A DNA stretch of 64,000 bases from Paenibacillus segetis (GCF_014639155.1 NZ_BMFT01000001.1:3273045-3337044), one strand, 5' to 3'. Counted from the stretch's first letter, positions 46,016-54,677 are shown. The notes: a model not told the origin generated them from the letters alone. Numbers and translations are program-made.

Positions 46016-46996
46016 ATGAGTAAAACTTACGTTGTCGTCGCAGAAGTACGTGACAGTAAGCTACGCCAAGTCACGCTGGAAGCGCTGAATTCTGTTGCTT
46101 TGGCACAAGAAGATGACGACCTCCTTGCGGTCATTCTAATGGGACATCAGCTTGCGGCGATTACAGAACAGTTATCCCAGTATGTTGCCGGGCAGATTCA
46201 TGTTATCGACCATATTGATTTGGGAACATACAACTCTGAAACCTACTTTGCTGCTATTAAAGATGTATTGGACAGCTTGAACCCGCATGTTGTGTTCTTG
46301 GGGCATACGGCATCAGGACGTGACCTCGCTCCAATGATCGCAGCATATTTAAATGCAGGTCAACTATCAGATGTAATTGCCATAGAGAAGGCGGATGCAG
46401 AAGTACTGTATACCAGACCTCTTTATGCAGGGAAGGCATTTGAACAAAAAAAATTCATTGAAAGCCCCCAAGTCGTTACGATACGCCCAAACAATATAGC
46501 TGCCGCTACCGCTAATCCTTCTAACCCGCAAGCAGAGGTCATTACAACCGACTACGCTCCACCTGCATCACTTCGTTCCATCGTGAAAGACGTTATTCGT
46601 AAAACCTCAGGCAAAGTAGATCTGACAGAAGCTAAAATTGTCGTGTCCGGTGGAAGAGGTGTCAAGAGTAGCGATGGCTTCAAGCCGTTGCAAGAATTAG
46701 CTGAGGTATTAAATGGGGCAGTTGGTGCATCGCGGGGAGCATGTGATGCCGGGTATTGCGATTATGCCTTGCAGATTGGTCAAACGGGTAAAGTCGTCAC
46801 ACCCGAAATTTATATCGCCTGCGGAATCAGCGGCGCCATTCAGCATTTAGCCGGCATGAGCCAATCTCGCATCATCATCGCCATCAATAAGGACCCGGAA
46901 GCACCGATATTCAAATTGGCCGATTACGGCATCGTAGGCGACCTATTCGTCGTCGTTCCCCTGTTGACGGAAGAATTCAAAAAAGCGTTGGCTTAA
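46016..46996 (+). CDS. etfA: Electron transfer flavoprotein alpha subunit
   Basis: This 326-residue protein has the FAD-binding C-terminal domain with VSGGRGVKS, GAVGASRGACDAGY, QIGQTGKVVTPEIYIACGISGAIQH and IAINKDPEAPIF. AAAGGAGATG precedes its ATG. It forms the ETF heterodimer with EtfB and passes electrons to the quinone pool, probably through FadF encoded divergently. It is the last gene of the operon and is followed by a strong terminator. Confidence 0.94.
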   Translation: MSKTYVVVAEVRDSKLRQVTLEALNSVALAQEDDDLLAVILMGHQLAAITEQLSQYVAGQIHVIDHIDLGTYNSETYFAAIKDVLDSLNPHVVFLGHTASGRDLAPMIAAYLNAGQLSDVIAIEKADAEVLYTRPLYAGKAFEQKKFIESPQVVTIRPNNIAAATANPSNPQAEVITTDYAPPASLRSIVKDVIRKTSGKVDLTEAKIVVSGGRGVKSSDGFKPLQELAEVLNGAVGASRGACDAGYCDYALQIGQTGKVVTPEIYIACGISGAIQHLAGMSQSRIIIAINKDPEAPIFKLADYGIVGDLFVVVPLLTEEFKKALA

Positions 46997-47002
46997 TATT
47001 GG

Positions 47003-47043
47003 AAAGACCCGCAGCTCACTTTGTGAGTAGCTGCGGGTCTTTT
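47003..47043. terminator. Terminator between etfA and the SH3-like gene
   Basis: A 14-bp stem (AAAGACCCGCAGCT/AGCTGCGGGTCTTT) with a further inner stem (CTCAC/GTGAG) is followed by Ts on the + strand and sits between two convergent genes. Its end touches the stop of the leftward SH3-like gene. Confidence 0.9.
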
Positions 47044-47044
47044 A

Positions 47045-47395
47045 TTAGTTGGAGGCAGATAAACAAAAAGTAGGAATCCATCCATATTCATCATTTTCTG
47101 TTTTACAGTATGTCCAATCGTTTAAATGCTCTAAACCCAATAGTAAATCACCTTGATTAGCTGTTAATTCATGAGCTGAATAATCTTTAGTAGCCATTGC
47201 TATACCCTGTTTATTTGGGGTTGTTAAAATCTGCTTCGGAACCCATCCTTCTTTTTGTGTAGCCATTGATGTACAAAAAATCCAATTAGGAAATTGAGTA
47301 TCTTCTTTTCCATATAAAACTTCTTGTTCTTTTCTTAAAATTATTGGGTCAGGGTAACTCGATATATGATCTTTAATTACAGTGTAGTGTTGCAA
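47045..47395 (-). CDS. Small SH3-domain protein
   Basis: This 116-residue cytoplasmic protein appears to be two SH3-like beta-barrels: residues about 1-55 (with IFCTSMATQKEGWVPKQIL) and 64-116 (ATKDYSAHELTANQGDLLLG, DWTYCKTENDEYGWIPTFCL). The eukaryotic-style ALYDY-like and GWIP motifs are clear in the second. Similar proteins are annotated as ligand-binding SH3 proteins in Bacillota, without known function. It has no signal peptide and stands alone. Confidence 0.72.
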   Translation of the reverse strand: MQHYTVIKDHISSYPDPIILRKEQEVLYGKEDTQFPNWIFCTSMATQKEGWVPKQILTTPNKQGIAMATKDYSAHELTANQGDLLLGLEHLNDWTYCKTENDEYGWIPTFCLSASN

Positions 47396-47550
47396 GGTAC
47401 ACTCTCCTTTCGTCTATTAATTATAAATGAAGGTAGTAGGCTATGCATTAAGCGTTATTTAATTGTTTTTTCTAGCAAGCCACTATAGTATTAATAGACA
47501 CACATGATATAGCTTTTCATGATTACACGAATACTAAGGAGTTCTTACAT

Positions 47551-48204
47551 ATGGATTTTGTTGCAATAGACTTTGAAACAGCCAACGCGAATCGATCAAG
47601 CGCCTGCTCTTTAGGCCTTGTTGAAGTCCAAGGAGGCGTTATTACCTCAGAACAGGTCTGGTTAATCGATCCGGAGCAACCTTTTGACTATCGAAATATA
47701 CAGATTCATGGGATCACTCCTGCAATGGTTAGCGGTATGCCTACGTTCCATGAGCTGTGGCCGACGCTTGAACCCTACCTACAAGGAAAACAGGTTGTCG
47801 CGCACAATGCCTCTTTTGATATGAGCGTTTTACGTTATTGCTTAGACCAATGTGATGTAGCGTACCCTTCCTTCCAATATTTCTGTACCTACCTACTGAG
47901 CAAAAAAATGTTACCAGACATGTCTTCCTACAAATTAAATGTGATCGCTGCATACTATGACATCGCGCTCAACCATCATGAAGCATTAGATGATGCTCGT
48001 GCGTGTGCGAAGATTCTACTAAAGTTATTAGCTCAAGATAATCACGCTGATCCTGTACAACTCTCCAAAGCTCATGGTTGTAAAGTAGGATCGATCTTCG
48101 CTGAAGGTTATACTCCCTTCTCGGCTCCAGCGAAGAAACGTCCGAAGAAGGCGGCATCAAGTTACCTCAACAACCGTCCCACTTTCCCGAGCTCTTACTT
48201 TTGA
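47551..48204 (+). CDS. DEDDh 3'-5' exonuclease (DnaQ-like)
   Basis: This 217-residue nuclease has the DEDDh residues D7 and E9 (AIDFETAN), D90 (HNASFDMSVL), H143 and D148 (HHEALDDAR). The family includes DNA polymerase III epsilon and stand-alone DNA or RNA exonucleases that use two metal ions. The basic C-terminal tail (APAKKRPKKAASSY) may bind nucleic acid. AAGGAG stands before the ATG. No terminator follows; instead there is a palindromic repeat array. Confidence 0.87.
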   Translation: MDFVAIDFETANANRSSACSLGLVEVQGGVITSEQVWLIDPEQPFDYRNIQIHGITPAMVSGMPTFHELWPTLEPYLQGKQVVAHNASFDMSVLRYCLDQCDVAYPSFQYFCTYLLSKKMLPDMSSYKLNVIAAYYDIALNHHEALDDARACAKILLKLLAQDNHADPVQLSKAHGCKVGSIFAEGYTPFSAPAKKRPKKAASSYLNNRPTFPSSYF

Positions 48205-48256
48205 CTAAAAGCTTGTACATCTAGCGGATTTATACTGGGATTTCAGGTCACATTAG

Positions 48257-48443
48257 AGGGAAAACCTCCCATTAATTTGTGTAGTGGGCACCTCACTCAA
48301 CAATTTACTGGAATAACTCCCGTTAATTTAACCATTCTTAATAACAACGGGGCTAAAGCGTTAAATTAGATGGAGAAAATCCAGTTAATTAGCCCCCTGT
48401 TTACAATGGCCACCAATTTAGCTGGAGAAATTCCAGTTATTCG
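48257..48443. repeat. Four-copy intergenic palindromic repeat array
   Basis: Four degenerate copies of a short hairpin, typified by CTGGA-GAAAT-TCCAG followed by TTAATT, start at about 48257, 48308, 48370 and 48422, so the units are 51-62 bases apart. Copy 3 extends to an outer stem GGGGCT/AGCCCC. AATT-rich arms flank each copy. The array fills the space between convergent genes with no ordinary terminator, so it may act as one or be a mobile palindromic repeat. Spacers are not of constant length. Confidence 0.6.
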
Positions 48444-48468
48444 TACTCCATAGGCGTTGAATCTTTGT

Positions 48469-51150
48469 TTAAGCAATAATCTTCGTTTTCTTAGCATTTT
48501 CCGCGGAACGTTTGGTGAGGTTGCTAAGTGGTCGTTTCAGTGCAAGGGCAAAGAACAGACTGATCCCCATAAACACAATCAGGAACACCATATCCTTGAT
48601 CGCCGTTTGCCACAATATGCCCCCAACAGCCTCCCGAAGCAAGCTAATTGCATAGGTAAACGGCATAAATGGATTAAGCACTTGGAAGAAAGGCGCTGAC
48701 ATGCTGATTGGAAAGGTCCCCCCTGAGCTAGAGAATTGTAATACCATGAATACAATCGCTAACCCCTTGCCTATATTGCCAAATACGGACAGCAACATAT
48801 AAGTGATTGAGACGAATACAGCACTAACTAGAAGGGCAAAGACGACAAACCAGTACTTATTTGCTACATAGGTATCTAGAAAGATGAAATTACCCAAGGA
48901 TATACATACTGCCTGCATTAACCCGATCGACATAAATGTGAACATTCTCCCCAGGTAAAGCTCATGTCCCCGAAAGCTTCCGGTAGGATTCTCTGCTTCA
49001 GCACGTAACAAGGAAATCAACAAAGTTGACCCTACCCACAAAGCAAGCACACAGTAAAAGGGCATCATCGCTGACCCGTAATTGGGAATTGGATAGAGCT
49101 GATTTTCTTTAATTTGCACCGGACTAGCAAGAAACTCACTTTCCTTCTGAATATCTCCGCGGAGCAACCTAGCAAGCTCATCTATGTTATTGTTACTATT
49201 CACATCTCTAAGTGTTGCTGCTGCTTTTTTGATCGCAGCCTCAAGCAACGGCAAATCATCCCTTACCAATCCCGCGACACGATGAACACCATGCTGCACC
49301 TCAGGCAGTTTAGTTGTGACGAAATCCGATACTTTACCTATCTCAGTCTCCGCTTTTGGCAAATCATTTTGCACAAAAGAAGCTGCAGCATCGATTTTAC
49401 CACCTACTTTGGGCAATTCATTCTGTACAAAAGGAGCAACGATATTAATCGCCGTTGTAAAAGCTTCTGTCTTGCTCTTCAAGTTCTCGGCCATCTCATG
49501 AACCTTCGCCCTAATATCCGGCAGCTCTGTCTGAAGACGCTGGAGCTCGCCTTGACCAAAACTCATGACTTGATTAGCCGAAGCCAATATCTCGGCAATA
49601 TCCGGTAACTTTCCTTGTGCAGTCTGCAAAGTCTTCGAAGTGACTGAAGCCGTTTCTTGGAGCTTGTCTAATCCCCCAGTAATGGCCGGGACAAGCTCAC
49701 TATCATAGGAAGCGATCAATTCATCCAATGAGCTAGATATATTCTTTGAGATGGCATTTAATTGCGAAACGGCTTCGCTTGGCGGTGTCTCGTTATTGTT
49801 TACTGCTTTTTTTACAAGATTAAGCAATTGAATCTGTGTATTCAGCTTCTTTGAAATCGAATTTATCCGATCAACTTTACCAGTCAAATTGTTACCCGGC
49901 AAATAACTGCCTATATTCCCAAGCAAATCTTTCAAGCTTTCGGTAGCGTGTAGCCCCGTAGAGAGCCGCGCTAATACTTGATCTATTTGTTCTACGGTCA
50001 CAGTCGAAGCGGTGTCGATATTCACGTCCGTTAACTTAGCTGAGATGAGCTCCACTGAACTCGCAATCTGATTGAGCAGAATTAAATTTTGCTTAATGGC
50101 TGGGGCCATCGACTGAAACGCCTCTTTATTCGAAGTAAGAAAACTATTCATTTCATTCGTAAACTGTATCCCAGTTGTAGCTATTGTTCCTATCTTCTCC
50201 AACTGACTTTGAGCGGCTGTTACAATTTCCAGTGCTTTGTTTGTTTTAACCAGTGCTTCTTCAATTGTTTTGCTTATACGATCAAAGTTAGCATCTGCTT
50301 CCTGAATCCGATCAGCAGCCTCTTGAATTTGCGGCAGTCTTTGCTGGATTGCCAACACTTCGGACGTAGCCTGACTTATTTGCGGCCAATATTGCTGAAG
50401 CTTTAACACATAGTTAGCTGCCTCTGAAATTTCCGGAAGCATCTGCTGAACGGCAACGATCTTTTGCGCCTTATCATTAATCTCAGGTAACCTGCTCTCC
50501 ACTTCAAATACTTTTTGCCCAGCAGCTTCAATCGTCGGTATATCGCTTTCTAGTGCAAATATCCCGTCTTCTATTCTTCGGATCATAGGTAGGTTGTTCT
50601 GTAACTCTATGTTAGCTTCACTTAACTTACTCAATATGACCTCACTCACCGACTCCGTAAAGCTTTCATTGATCTGCTTCGCAACTGCAGATACTCCAGA
50701 GCCTGTGATTTTGGGAGCAATAGCGTTTACCTTTTCATTGATCGTATATATAACTTCCGGTCGGTCCACCTTTCCTTCAATAATCCCGGTTATTTTAGAA
50801 GAAAAGTCAGCAGGTACAAGTAAACTAGCATAAAAGGTTCCCTTCATTACGCCGTCATACGCCTCATGCTCATCGACAAACGTCCATCCAAGCTTATTAT
50901 TTCCTTTCAAATTCTCAATCAGCGTTGCTCCCATATTAAGATTAAGGCCATTAACTACCGCACCCTCATCCAGACTAGTCACCGCAATCTTAATTCCCTG
51001 CGTATTGTTATATGGATCCCAAACCGATTTAACATTGATCCAATCGTACAATCCAGGCAATATAATAATTGCAGCAATGAGGAATATCCCTGTCGGAACA
51101 CGTAAGATATGAATCCAATCACTTTTGAAAATATGCCAAATGTTACGCAT
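48469..51150 (-). CDS. YhgE/Pip-domain membrane protein with helical repeats
   Basis: About 893 residues from the ATG at 51150 behind AGGTGG. It has one N-terminal membrane helix (about 15-37), a very long outside region (about 40-690) and five or six C-terminal helices of ABC-2-like type. This is the plan of YhgE/Pip (phage infection protein) and EsaA-like proteins. Within the outside region I see six exact 17-residue repeats (residues 187-288; LP/IP-x-I at each start, VxAxQQ-like ends) and four 18-residue repeats (579-650; LPxx...FV). Relatives serve as phage receptors or in type VII secretion. Function here is unknown. Confidence 0.8.
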   Translation of the reverse strand: MRNIWHIFKSDWIHILRVPTGIFLIAAIIILPGLYDWINVKSVWDPYNNTQGIKIAVTSLDEGAVVNGLNLNMGATLIENLKGNNKLGWTFVDEHEAYDGVMKGTFYASLLVPADFSSKITGIIEGKVDRPEVIYTINEKVNAIAPKITGSGVSAVAKQINESFTESVSEVILSKLSEANIELQNNLPMIRRIEDGIFALESDIPTIEAAGQKVFEVESRLPEINDKAQKIVAVQQMLPEISEAANYVLKLQQYWPQISQATSEVLAIQQRLPQIQEAADRIQEADANFDRISKTIEEALVKTNKALEIVTAAQSQLEKIGTIATTGIQFTNEMNSFLTSNKEAFQSMAPAIKQNLILLNQIASSVELISAKLTDVNIDTASTVTVEQIDQVLARLSTGLHATESLKDLLGNIGSYLPGNNLTGKVDRINSISKKLNTQIQLLNLVKKAVNNNETPPSEAVSQLNAISKNISSSLDELIASYDSELVPAITGGLDKLQETASVTSKTLQTAQGKLPDIAEILASANQVMSFGQGELQRLQTELPDIRAKVHEMAENLKSKTEAFTTAINIVAPFVQNELPKVGGKIDAAASFVQNDLPKAETEIGKVSDFVTTKLPEVQHGVHRVAGLVRDDLPLLEAAIKKAAATLRDVNSNNNIDELARLLRGDIQKESEFLASPVQIKENQLYPIPNYGSAMMPFYCVLALWVGSTLLISLLRAEAENPTGSFRGHELYLGRMFTFMSIGLMQAVCISLGNFIFLDTYVANKYWFVVFALLVSAVFVSITYMLLSVFGNIGKGLAIVFMVLQFSSSGGTFPISMSAPFFQVLNPFMPFTYAISLLREAVGGILWQTAIKDMVFLIVFMGISLFFALALKRPLSNLTKRSAENAKKTKIIA

Positions 51151-51214
51151 CAAAAGACCACCTATTCTAGATGTGATATCGAAAAGTATTAGTCAGCTAA
51201 TAGGTATTTTAGAC

Positions 51215-51243
51215 AAAGGACCCAAGGCAAATGCCCTAGGTCC
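51215..51243. repeat. Hairpin A, relative of the terminator at 53476
   Basis: AAAGGACCCAAGGCAAATGC followed by CCTAGGTCC is identical at 24 of 29 positions to the start of the terminator at 53476-53504, and all five differences are transitions. It lies only 65 bases upstream of the YhgE-like start, an odd place for a terminator. Confidence 0.6.
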
Positions 51244-51323
51244 CCAAAATATGCCTTCTTATTTATGTTCTAAGATGTTACTTTTTATGCGTCAGAAGTG
51301 TATTCAGTCCATGAAGCTCTTAA

Positions 51324-51341
51324 TATGACATTCCTCTGTCA
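51324..51341. promoter_or_regulatory. Operator-like site 1 of the WYL regulator
   Basis: TATGACAT-TCCTC-TGTCA contains TGACA-N6-TGTCA. A good -10, TATACT (51353-51358), starts 11 bases after it. The same arrangement occurs before the second gene of the operon. Confidence 0.6.
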
Positions 51342-51377
51342 CATATTTACGCTATACTAATATCGAGGTGACTAAGC

Positions 51378-52286
51378 ATGCAAATAAATAGGCTATTTGA
51401 AATTGTATATATGCTATTTAATAAGAAGACCGTTACGGCAAGGGAACTGGCTCAGCATTTTGAGGTTTCACAACGGACTATATATAGAGATATTGAGACG
51501 CTTAGTCAAGCGGGGATTCCTATCTACACCAATAAAGGTAAGGGCGGGGGTATCAGCATTCTCCCCCAGTTTGTTCTAAATAAGTCTGTGCTGTCAGACG
51601 TAGAGCAAAATGATATTTTATCGGCATTACAAGGGTTGAATGCACTGAATATTCCAAATATAGATCCTGTCCTGTCCAAGCTTGGAGCTCTATTTAATAA
51701 GAATAATACAAGCTGGATTGATGTGAATTTCTCCCATTGGGGTAGTGATGACAGCGAAATAGAGAAGTTTATGTCCTTGAAACATGCGATTCTTAATAAA
51801 AAAGTGATTATGTTTGATTATTACAGTTCCTATGGAGAAAAGTTAACACGGTCCGTAGAACCGCTAAAGCTTGTTTTTAAAGGACGAGGTTGGTATCTCT
51901 ATGGGTACTGTAGGTTGAAAAAGGATACCCGCATGTTCAAAATTACACGTATTCGAAATTTGCTCACTTCAGACGAGGTCTTCAACAGGGATATTCCTGA
52001 AGATATTTGGAGCCCCTCAGAGAACACGGGCAACAGAGGCGACATCATCACATTAGTTATGAAAATAGATGCCCAATTGACCTATCGATTGTACGATGAA
52101 TTTCAACCTGAGAATATTTCACGCAACGACGACGGAAGCTTTACGGTTACAACTTCTATGCCCGAAAACGAATGGGTGTATGGATATATCATGTCGTACG
52201 GAGAATATGCAGAGGTCATAGAACCAACTCATATAAAAGACATTATTGTGAGCAAATATAAAAAAGCACTTAAAAAATATTTATAA
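51378..52286 (+). CDS. HTH/WYL-domain transcriptional regulator
   Basis: This 302-residue regulator has an N-terminal DeoR-like winged helix (TARELAQHFEVSQRTIYRDIETLSQAG, about 20-48) and a WYL domain (about 140-230) with RSVEPLKLVFKGRGWYLYGYCRL, followed by the WCX C-terminal part. It resembles YobV/YafY regulators. WYL domains bind small ligands or nucleic acids. It leads an operon with two GyrI-like proteins, and two matching palindromes upstream of it and of the next gene are its likely targets. Confidence 0.87.
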   Translation: MQINRLFEIVYMLFNKKTVTARELAQHFEVSQRTIYRDIETLSQAGIPIYTNKGKGGGISILPQFVLNKSVLSDVEQNDILSALQGLNALNIPNIDPVLSKLGALFNKNNTSWIDVNFSHWGSDDSEIEKFMSLKHAILNKKVIMFDYYSSYGEKLTRSVEPLKLVFKGRGWYLYGYCRLKKDTRMFKITRIRNLLTSDEVFNRDIPEDIWSPSENTGNRGDIITLVMKIDAQLTYRLYDEFQPENISRNDDGSFTVTTSMPENEWVYGYIMSYGEYAEVIEPTHIKDIIVSKYKKALKKYL

Positions 52287-52304
52287 TATGACATACTGTT
52301 GTCA
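52287..52304. promoter_or_regulatory. Operator-like site 2 of the WYL regulator
   Basis: TATGACAT-ACTGT-TGTCA matches site 1 at 14 of 18 bases with the same TGACA-N6-TGTCA arms. TACACT (52317-52322), a fair -10, starts 12 bases after it. It begins right after the WYL gene stop and 49 bases before the next start. Confidence 0.6.
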
Positions 52305-52352
52305 ATTTATGAATGTTACACTGACTTCATTAACTGAGAAGAGGTGTATTCA

Positions 52353-52811
52353 ATGAAATATGAAGTAGTGGAAATAAGCGAGAAAAAGGTAGTAGGAATC
52401 ACAGCCCGCACAAGGAATTCTGATGCCGATATGCCTCAAATCATCGGAGGACTATGGCAGCGTTTTTGGACTGATGGCATTTATCAATCCATATCACATA
52501 AGCAGAATGATTGTAGTATAGGATTATACTCGAACTATGAGAACGACGTAAATGGAGCTTATGATATCACGGTTTGTTGTGAAGTTTCTGAATTGGACCA
52601 CTTACCATCTGGCGTTGAGGCAAAGATCATCTCCTCTGGCAAATACGCTAAGTTTGTCGTTCATGGACATATGCAACATGCCGTTGGAGAATTTTGGACA
52701 AAGCTATGGGGGATGAATCTAGACCGAAGATATGGCTATGATTTTGAAGAGTATCAAAGTGGTGGCGATATGGACAACGCCGAAATTCATATATACATCG
52801 CAATTAATTAA
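52353..52811 (+). CDS. GyrI-like/AraC effector-binding domain protein
   Basis: About 152 residues from the ATG at 52353, six bases after AGAGGTG. The pattern (KYEVVEISEKKVVGITART at the start, GLYSNYENDVNGAYDITVCCEV, IISSGKYAKFVVHG) is the SOUL/GyrI-like effector-binding fold found alone or fused to AraC and MerR regulators. Stand-alone members bind drugs or other small molecules, and some are cyclopropanoid or antibiotic hydrolases. It may present the ligand sensed by the WYL regulator encoded upstream. Confidence 0.78.
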   Translation: MKYEVVEISEKKVVGITARTRNSDADMPQIIGGLWQRFWTDGIYQSISHKQNDCSIGLYSNYENDVNGAYDITVCCEVSELDHLPSGVEAKIISSGKYAKFVVHGHMQHAVGEFWTKLWGMNLDRRYGYDFEEYQSGGDMDNAEIHIYIAIN

Positions 52812-52829
52812 ATAAAAGGGAAAGAAAGT

Positions 52830-53474
52830 GTGCTTATCATGAAGCATGAATGGAAAAAACATGAGAAATCGTTGTATTTGCCAAAAAACAAACCTGAGCT
52901 TATTATCGTCCCAAGCTTTAACTTTTTCACGATAGAAGGATCAGGTAATCCTAATCAGGAGTCATTCTCTGAAGCGGTAGGTGTGCTATATTCCTTATCG
53001 TATGGGATCAAAATGTCTCCTAAGAAAGGCATCATCCCAAATGGTTATTTTGAGCATAGTATCTATCCGCTTGAGGGAATTTGGGATATAAGTGATGAAG
53101 CTAAAGCTAATAACAATCATACTCTAGATAAGAACGAGTTAGTTTACAAAATTATGATTCGCCAGCCTGACTTTGTAACTAAAGAGCTTGCTTGCGAGAT
53201 CATCGAAACGGTCAAAAGTAAAAAGCCTCATCCTCTACTTGAAAAGGTTCAGTTTGAAGCCATTGAGGATGGTCTCTCCGTGCAGATCCTGCACACGGGT
53301 CCTTATGATAACGAACCTGAAAGTTTTGAGCTTATGGATCAGTATTGTAGTGCAAATGGATTAGTGCGAACTGTACTTACCCACAGGGAAATCTATATTA
53401 CAGATGCAAGAAAAACTGCAATTGATAAGTTGAAAACCGTGTTACGAATTTCGGTAAAACACCTAGAACACTAA
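52830..53474 (+). CDS. GyrI-like small-molecule-binding protein
   Basis: This 214-residue protein starts at a GTG nine bases after AAAGGG; an ATG at 52839 is the alternative. PELIIVPSFNFFTIEGSGNPN near residues 22-45, PLEGIWD, and EDGLSVQILHTGPYDNEPESF are typical of the two-lobed GyrI-like family in Bacillota, which binds small hydrophobic compounds. It follows another GyrI-like gene by 18 bases, so the operon makes a regulator and two predicted ligand binders. Ligand unknown. Confidence 0.78.
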   Translation: MLIMKHEWKKHEKSLYLPKNKPELIIVPSFNFFTIEGSGNPNQESFSEAVGVLYSLSYGIKMSPKKGIIPNGYFEHSIYPLEGIWDISDEAKANNNHTLDKNELVYKIMIRQPDFVTKELACEIIETVKSKKPHPLLEKVQFEAIEDGLSVQILHTGPYDNEPESFELMDQYCSANGLVRTVLTHREIYITDARKTAIDKLKTVLRISVKHLEH

Positions 53475-53475
53475 T

Positions 53476-53507
53476 AAAGGACCTAAGGCAGACACCTTAG
53501 GTCCTTT
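53476..53507. terminator. Terminator B between the GyrI-like operon and yhaM
   Basis: AAAGGACCTAAGG and CCTTAGGTCCTTT form a perfect 13-bp stem with a six-base loop between two convergent genes. It is closely related in sequence to hairpin A at 51215. Confidence 0.88.
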
Positions 53508-53518
53508 ATCTCTATCTA

Positions 53519-54475
53519 TTATAACTTCAAACGATAAACCGCCTTATTCTCCAATCCCCTGATAAACGGTGTCCATTCCTCCGTAGCCGGAGTCGTAGCC
53601 AAAGCATCCTCTACCATTTGTAGCTTGGCATCGAGCGAATCTATATGATGAAGAGCAACAGCCTCAGCCGTCTGCGGCTGAACTGGGCTACCCCATTCAC
53701 CCAAGTTGTGGTGCGACAATACCAAGTGCTGTAAACCAAGCACTTTCTGCGAATCTAGGTCATAATCTAAGCGGATCGCCGCCTCTGTGATCCAATTGGA
53801 TGCCATGGAGATATGCCCAACCAGCTTCCCTTGGACACTGTACTCAGACACAATCCCCAACTGGGCAACCATTTCCTCCGTTTTGGCGATATCATGCAGA
53901 ATGATGCCTGCCTTTAGGAAATCGGAATTCAAGAACGGTCGTTGCTTACACAAGAATTCACCAATTTCCAACATCCGAACCATATGATAAGCGAGTCCCG
54001 CAAAATAGTCATGATGATGCGTTTTAGCAGCAGGATAATGCATTAATTTATCTTCTACCTTATCTACGCAAAATGATACGATTGCGGCAATTTCCTCATC
54101 GGAAATGCTCGAAATTACCCCTTTAATAGTATTAATCAGATCATTCGGACTGATCGGAGCCGAGCGAACAAAATCAGTTAACGTGACACCGTCCTCAGCA
54201 GTAGCGGGCCTAATTTTTATAATTTTAACCTGCAATCGCTCGCGATAGGTTTGCACGAGCCCCTGTACCTTTACTAACCCCATCGGAAAAAAAGTTTCTT
54301 TATCGGTAGCCGATGCATCCCACAGCTTGGCTGGTAGCTGACCACTGGAGTCACACAGGACGATATCTAAATACTCCTTGGGTGGAGTACTATTGGTCTG
54401 TTTAACCTCAAGTTCTTTCAATAAATAAAATCCTACAAATTCATCTTGGCTAGTGAGCTGATTAATCAAGGTCAT
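53519..54475 (-). CDS. yhaM: 3'-5' exoribonuclease YhaM
   Basis: This 318-residue protein has an N-terminal OB-fold (about 10-95, with FYLLKELEVKQT) and a C-terminal HD domain (THHHDYFAGLAYHMVRM; ILHDIAKTEE; HLVLSHHNLGEWGSP). Length and order fit Bacillus YhaM (about 314 residues), a Mn2+-dependent exonuclease that trims RNA and single-stranded DNA from the 3' end. ATG follows TAGGAGG. It is a single-gene unit that converges with the GyrI-like operon. Confidence 0.92.
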   Translation of the reverse strand: MTLINQLTSQDEFVGFYLLKELEVKQTNSTPPKEYLDIVLCDSSGQLPAKLWDASATDKETFFPMGLVKVQGLVQTYRERLQVKIIKIRPATAEDGVTLTDFVRSAPISPNDLINTIKGVISSISDEEIAAIVSFCVDKVEDKLMHYPAAKTHHHDYFAGLAYHMVRMLEIGEFLCKQRPFLNSDFLKAGIILHDIAKTEEMVAQLGIVSEYSVQGKLVGHISMASNWITEAAIRLDYDLDSQKVLGLQHLVLSHHNLGEWGSPVQPQTAEAVALHHIDSLDAKLQMVEDALATTPATEEWTPFIRGLENKAVYRLKL

Positions 54476-54677
54476 ATATTTTCCTCCTAATAGTACAGGT
54501 TACTATAATAGTAGATACATTCTCATCATAAAAGAAAACACCGCTTCTAATAGATAAGTGAGTGTGACAAGTCATCTCTCCCACAAAGAAGGGGTGTTCT
54601 CAATTATAATAGAACATAACATAAGATAGAATCAACGTCTAACTGGAATCATTTAAATTCAACTAAATTGAGAACAA

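Noticed and set aside
48257-48443. CRISPR-like array
   Set aside because: Units are too degenerate, spacing varies between 51 and 62 bases, the units are palindromes of intergenic type, and no cas gene is present.
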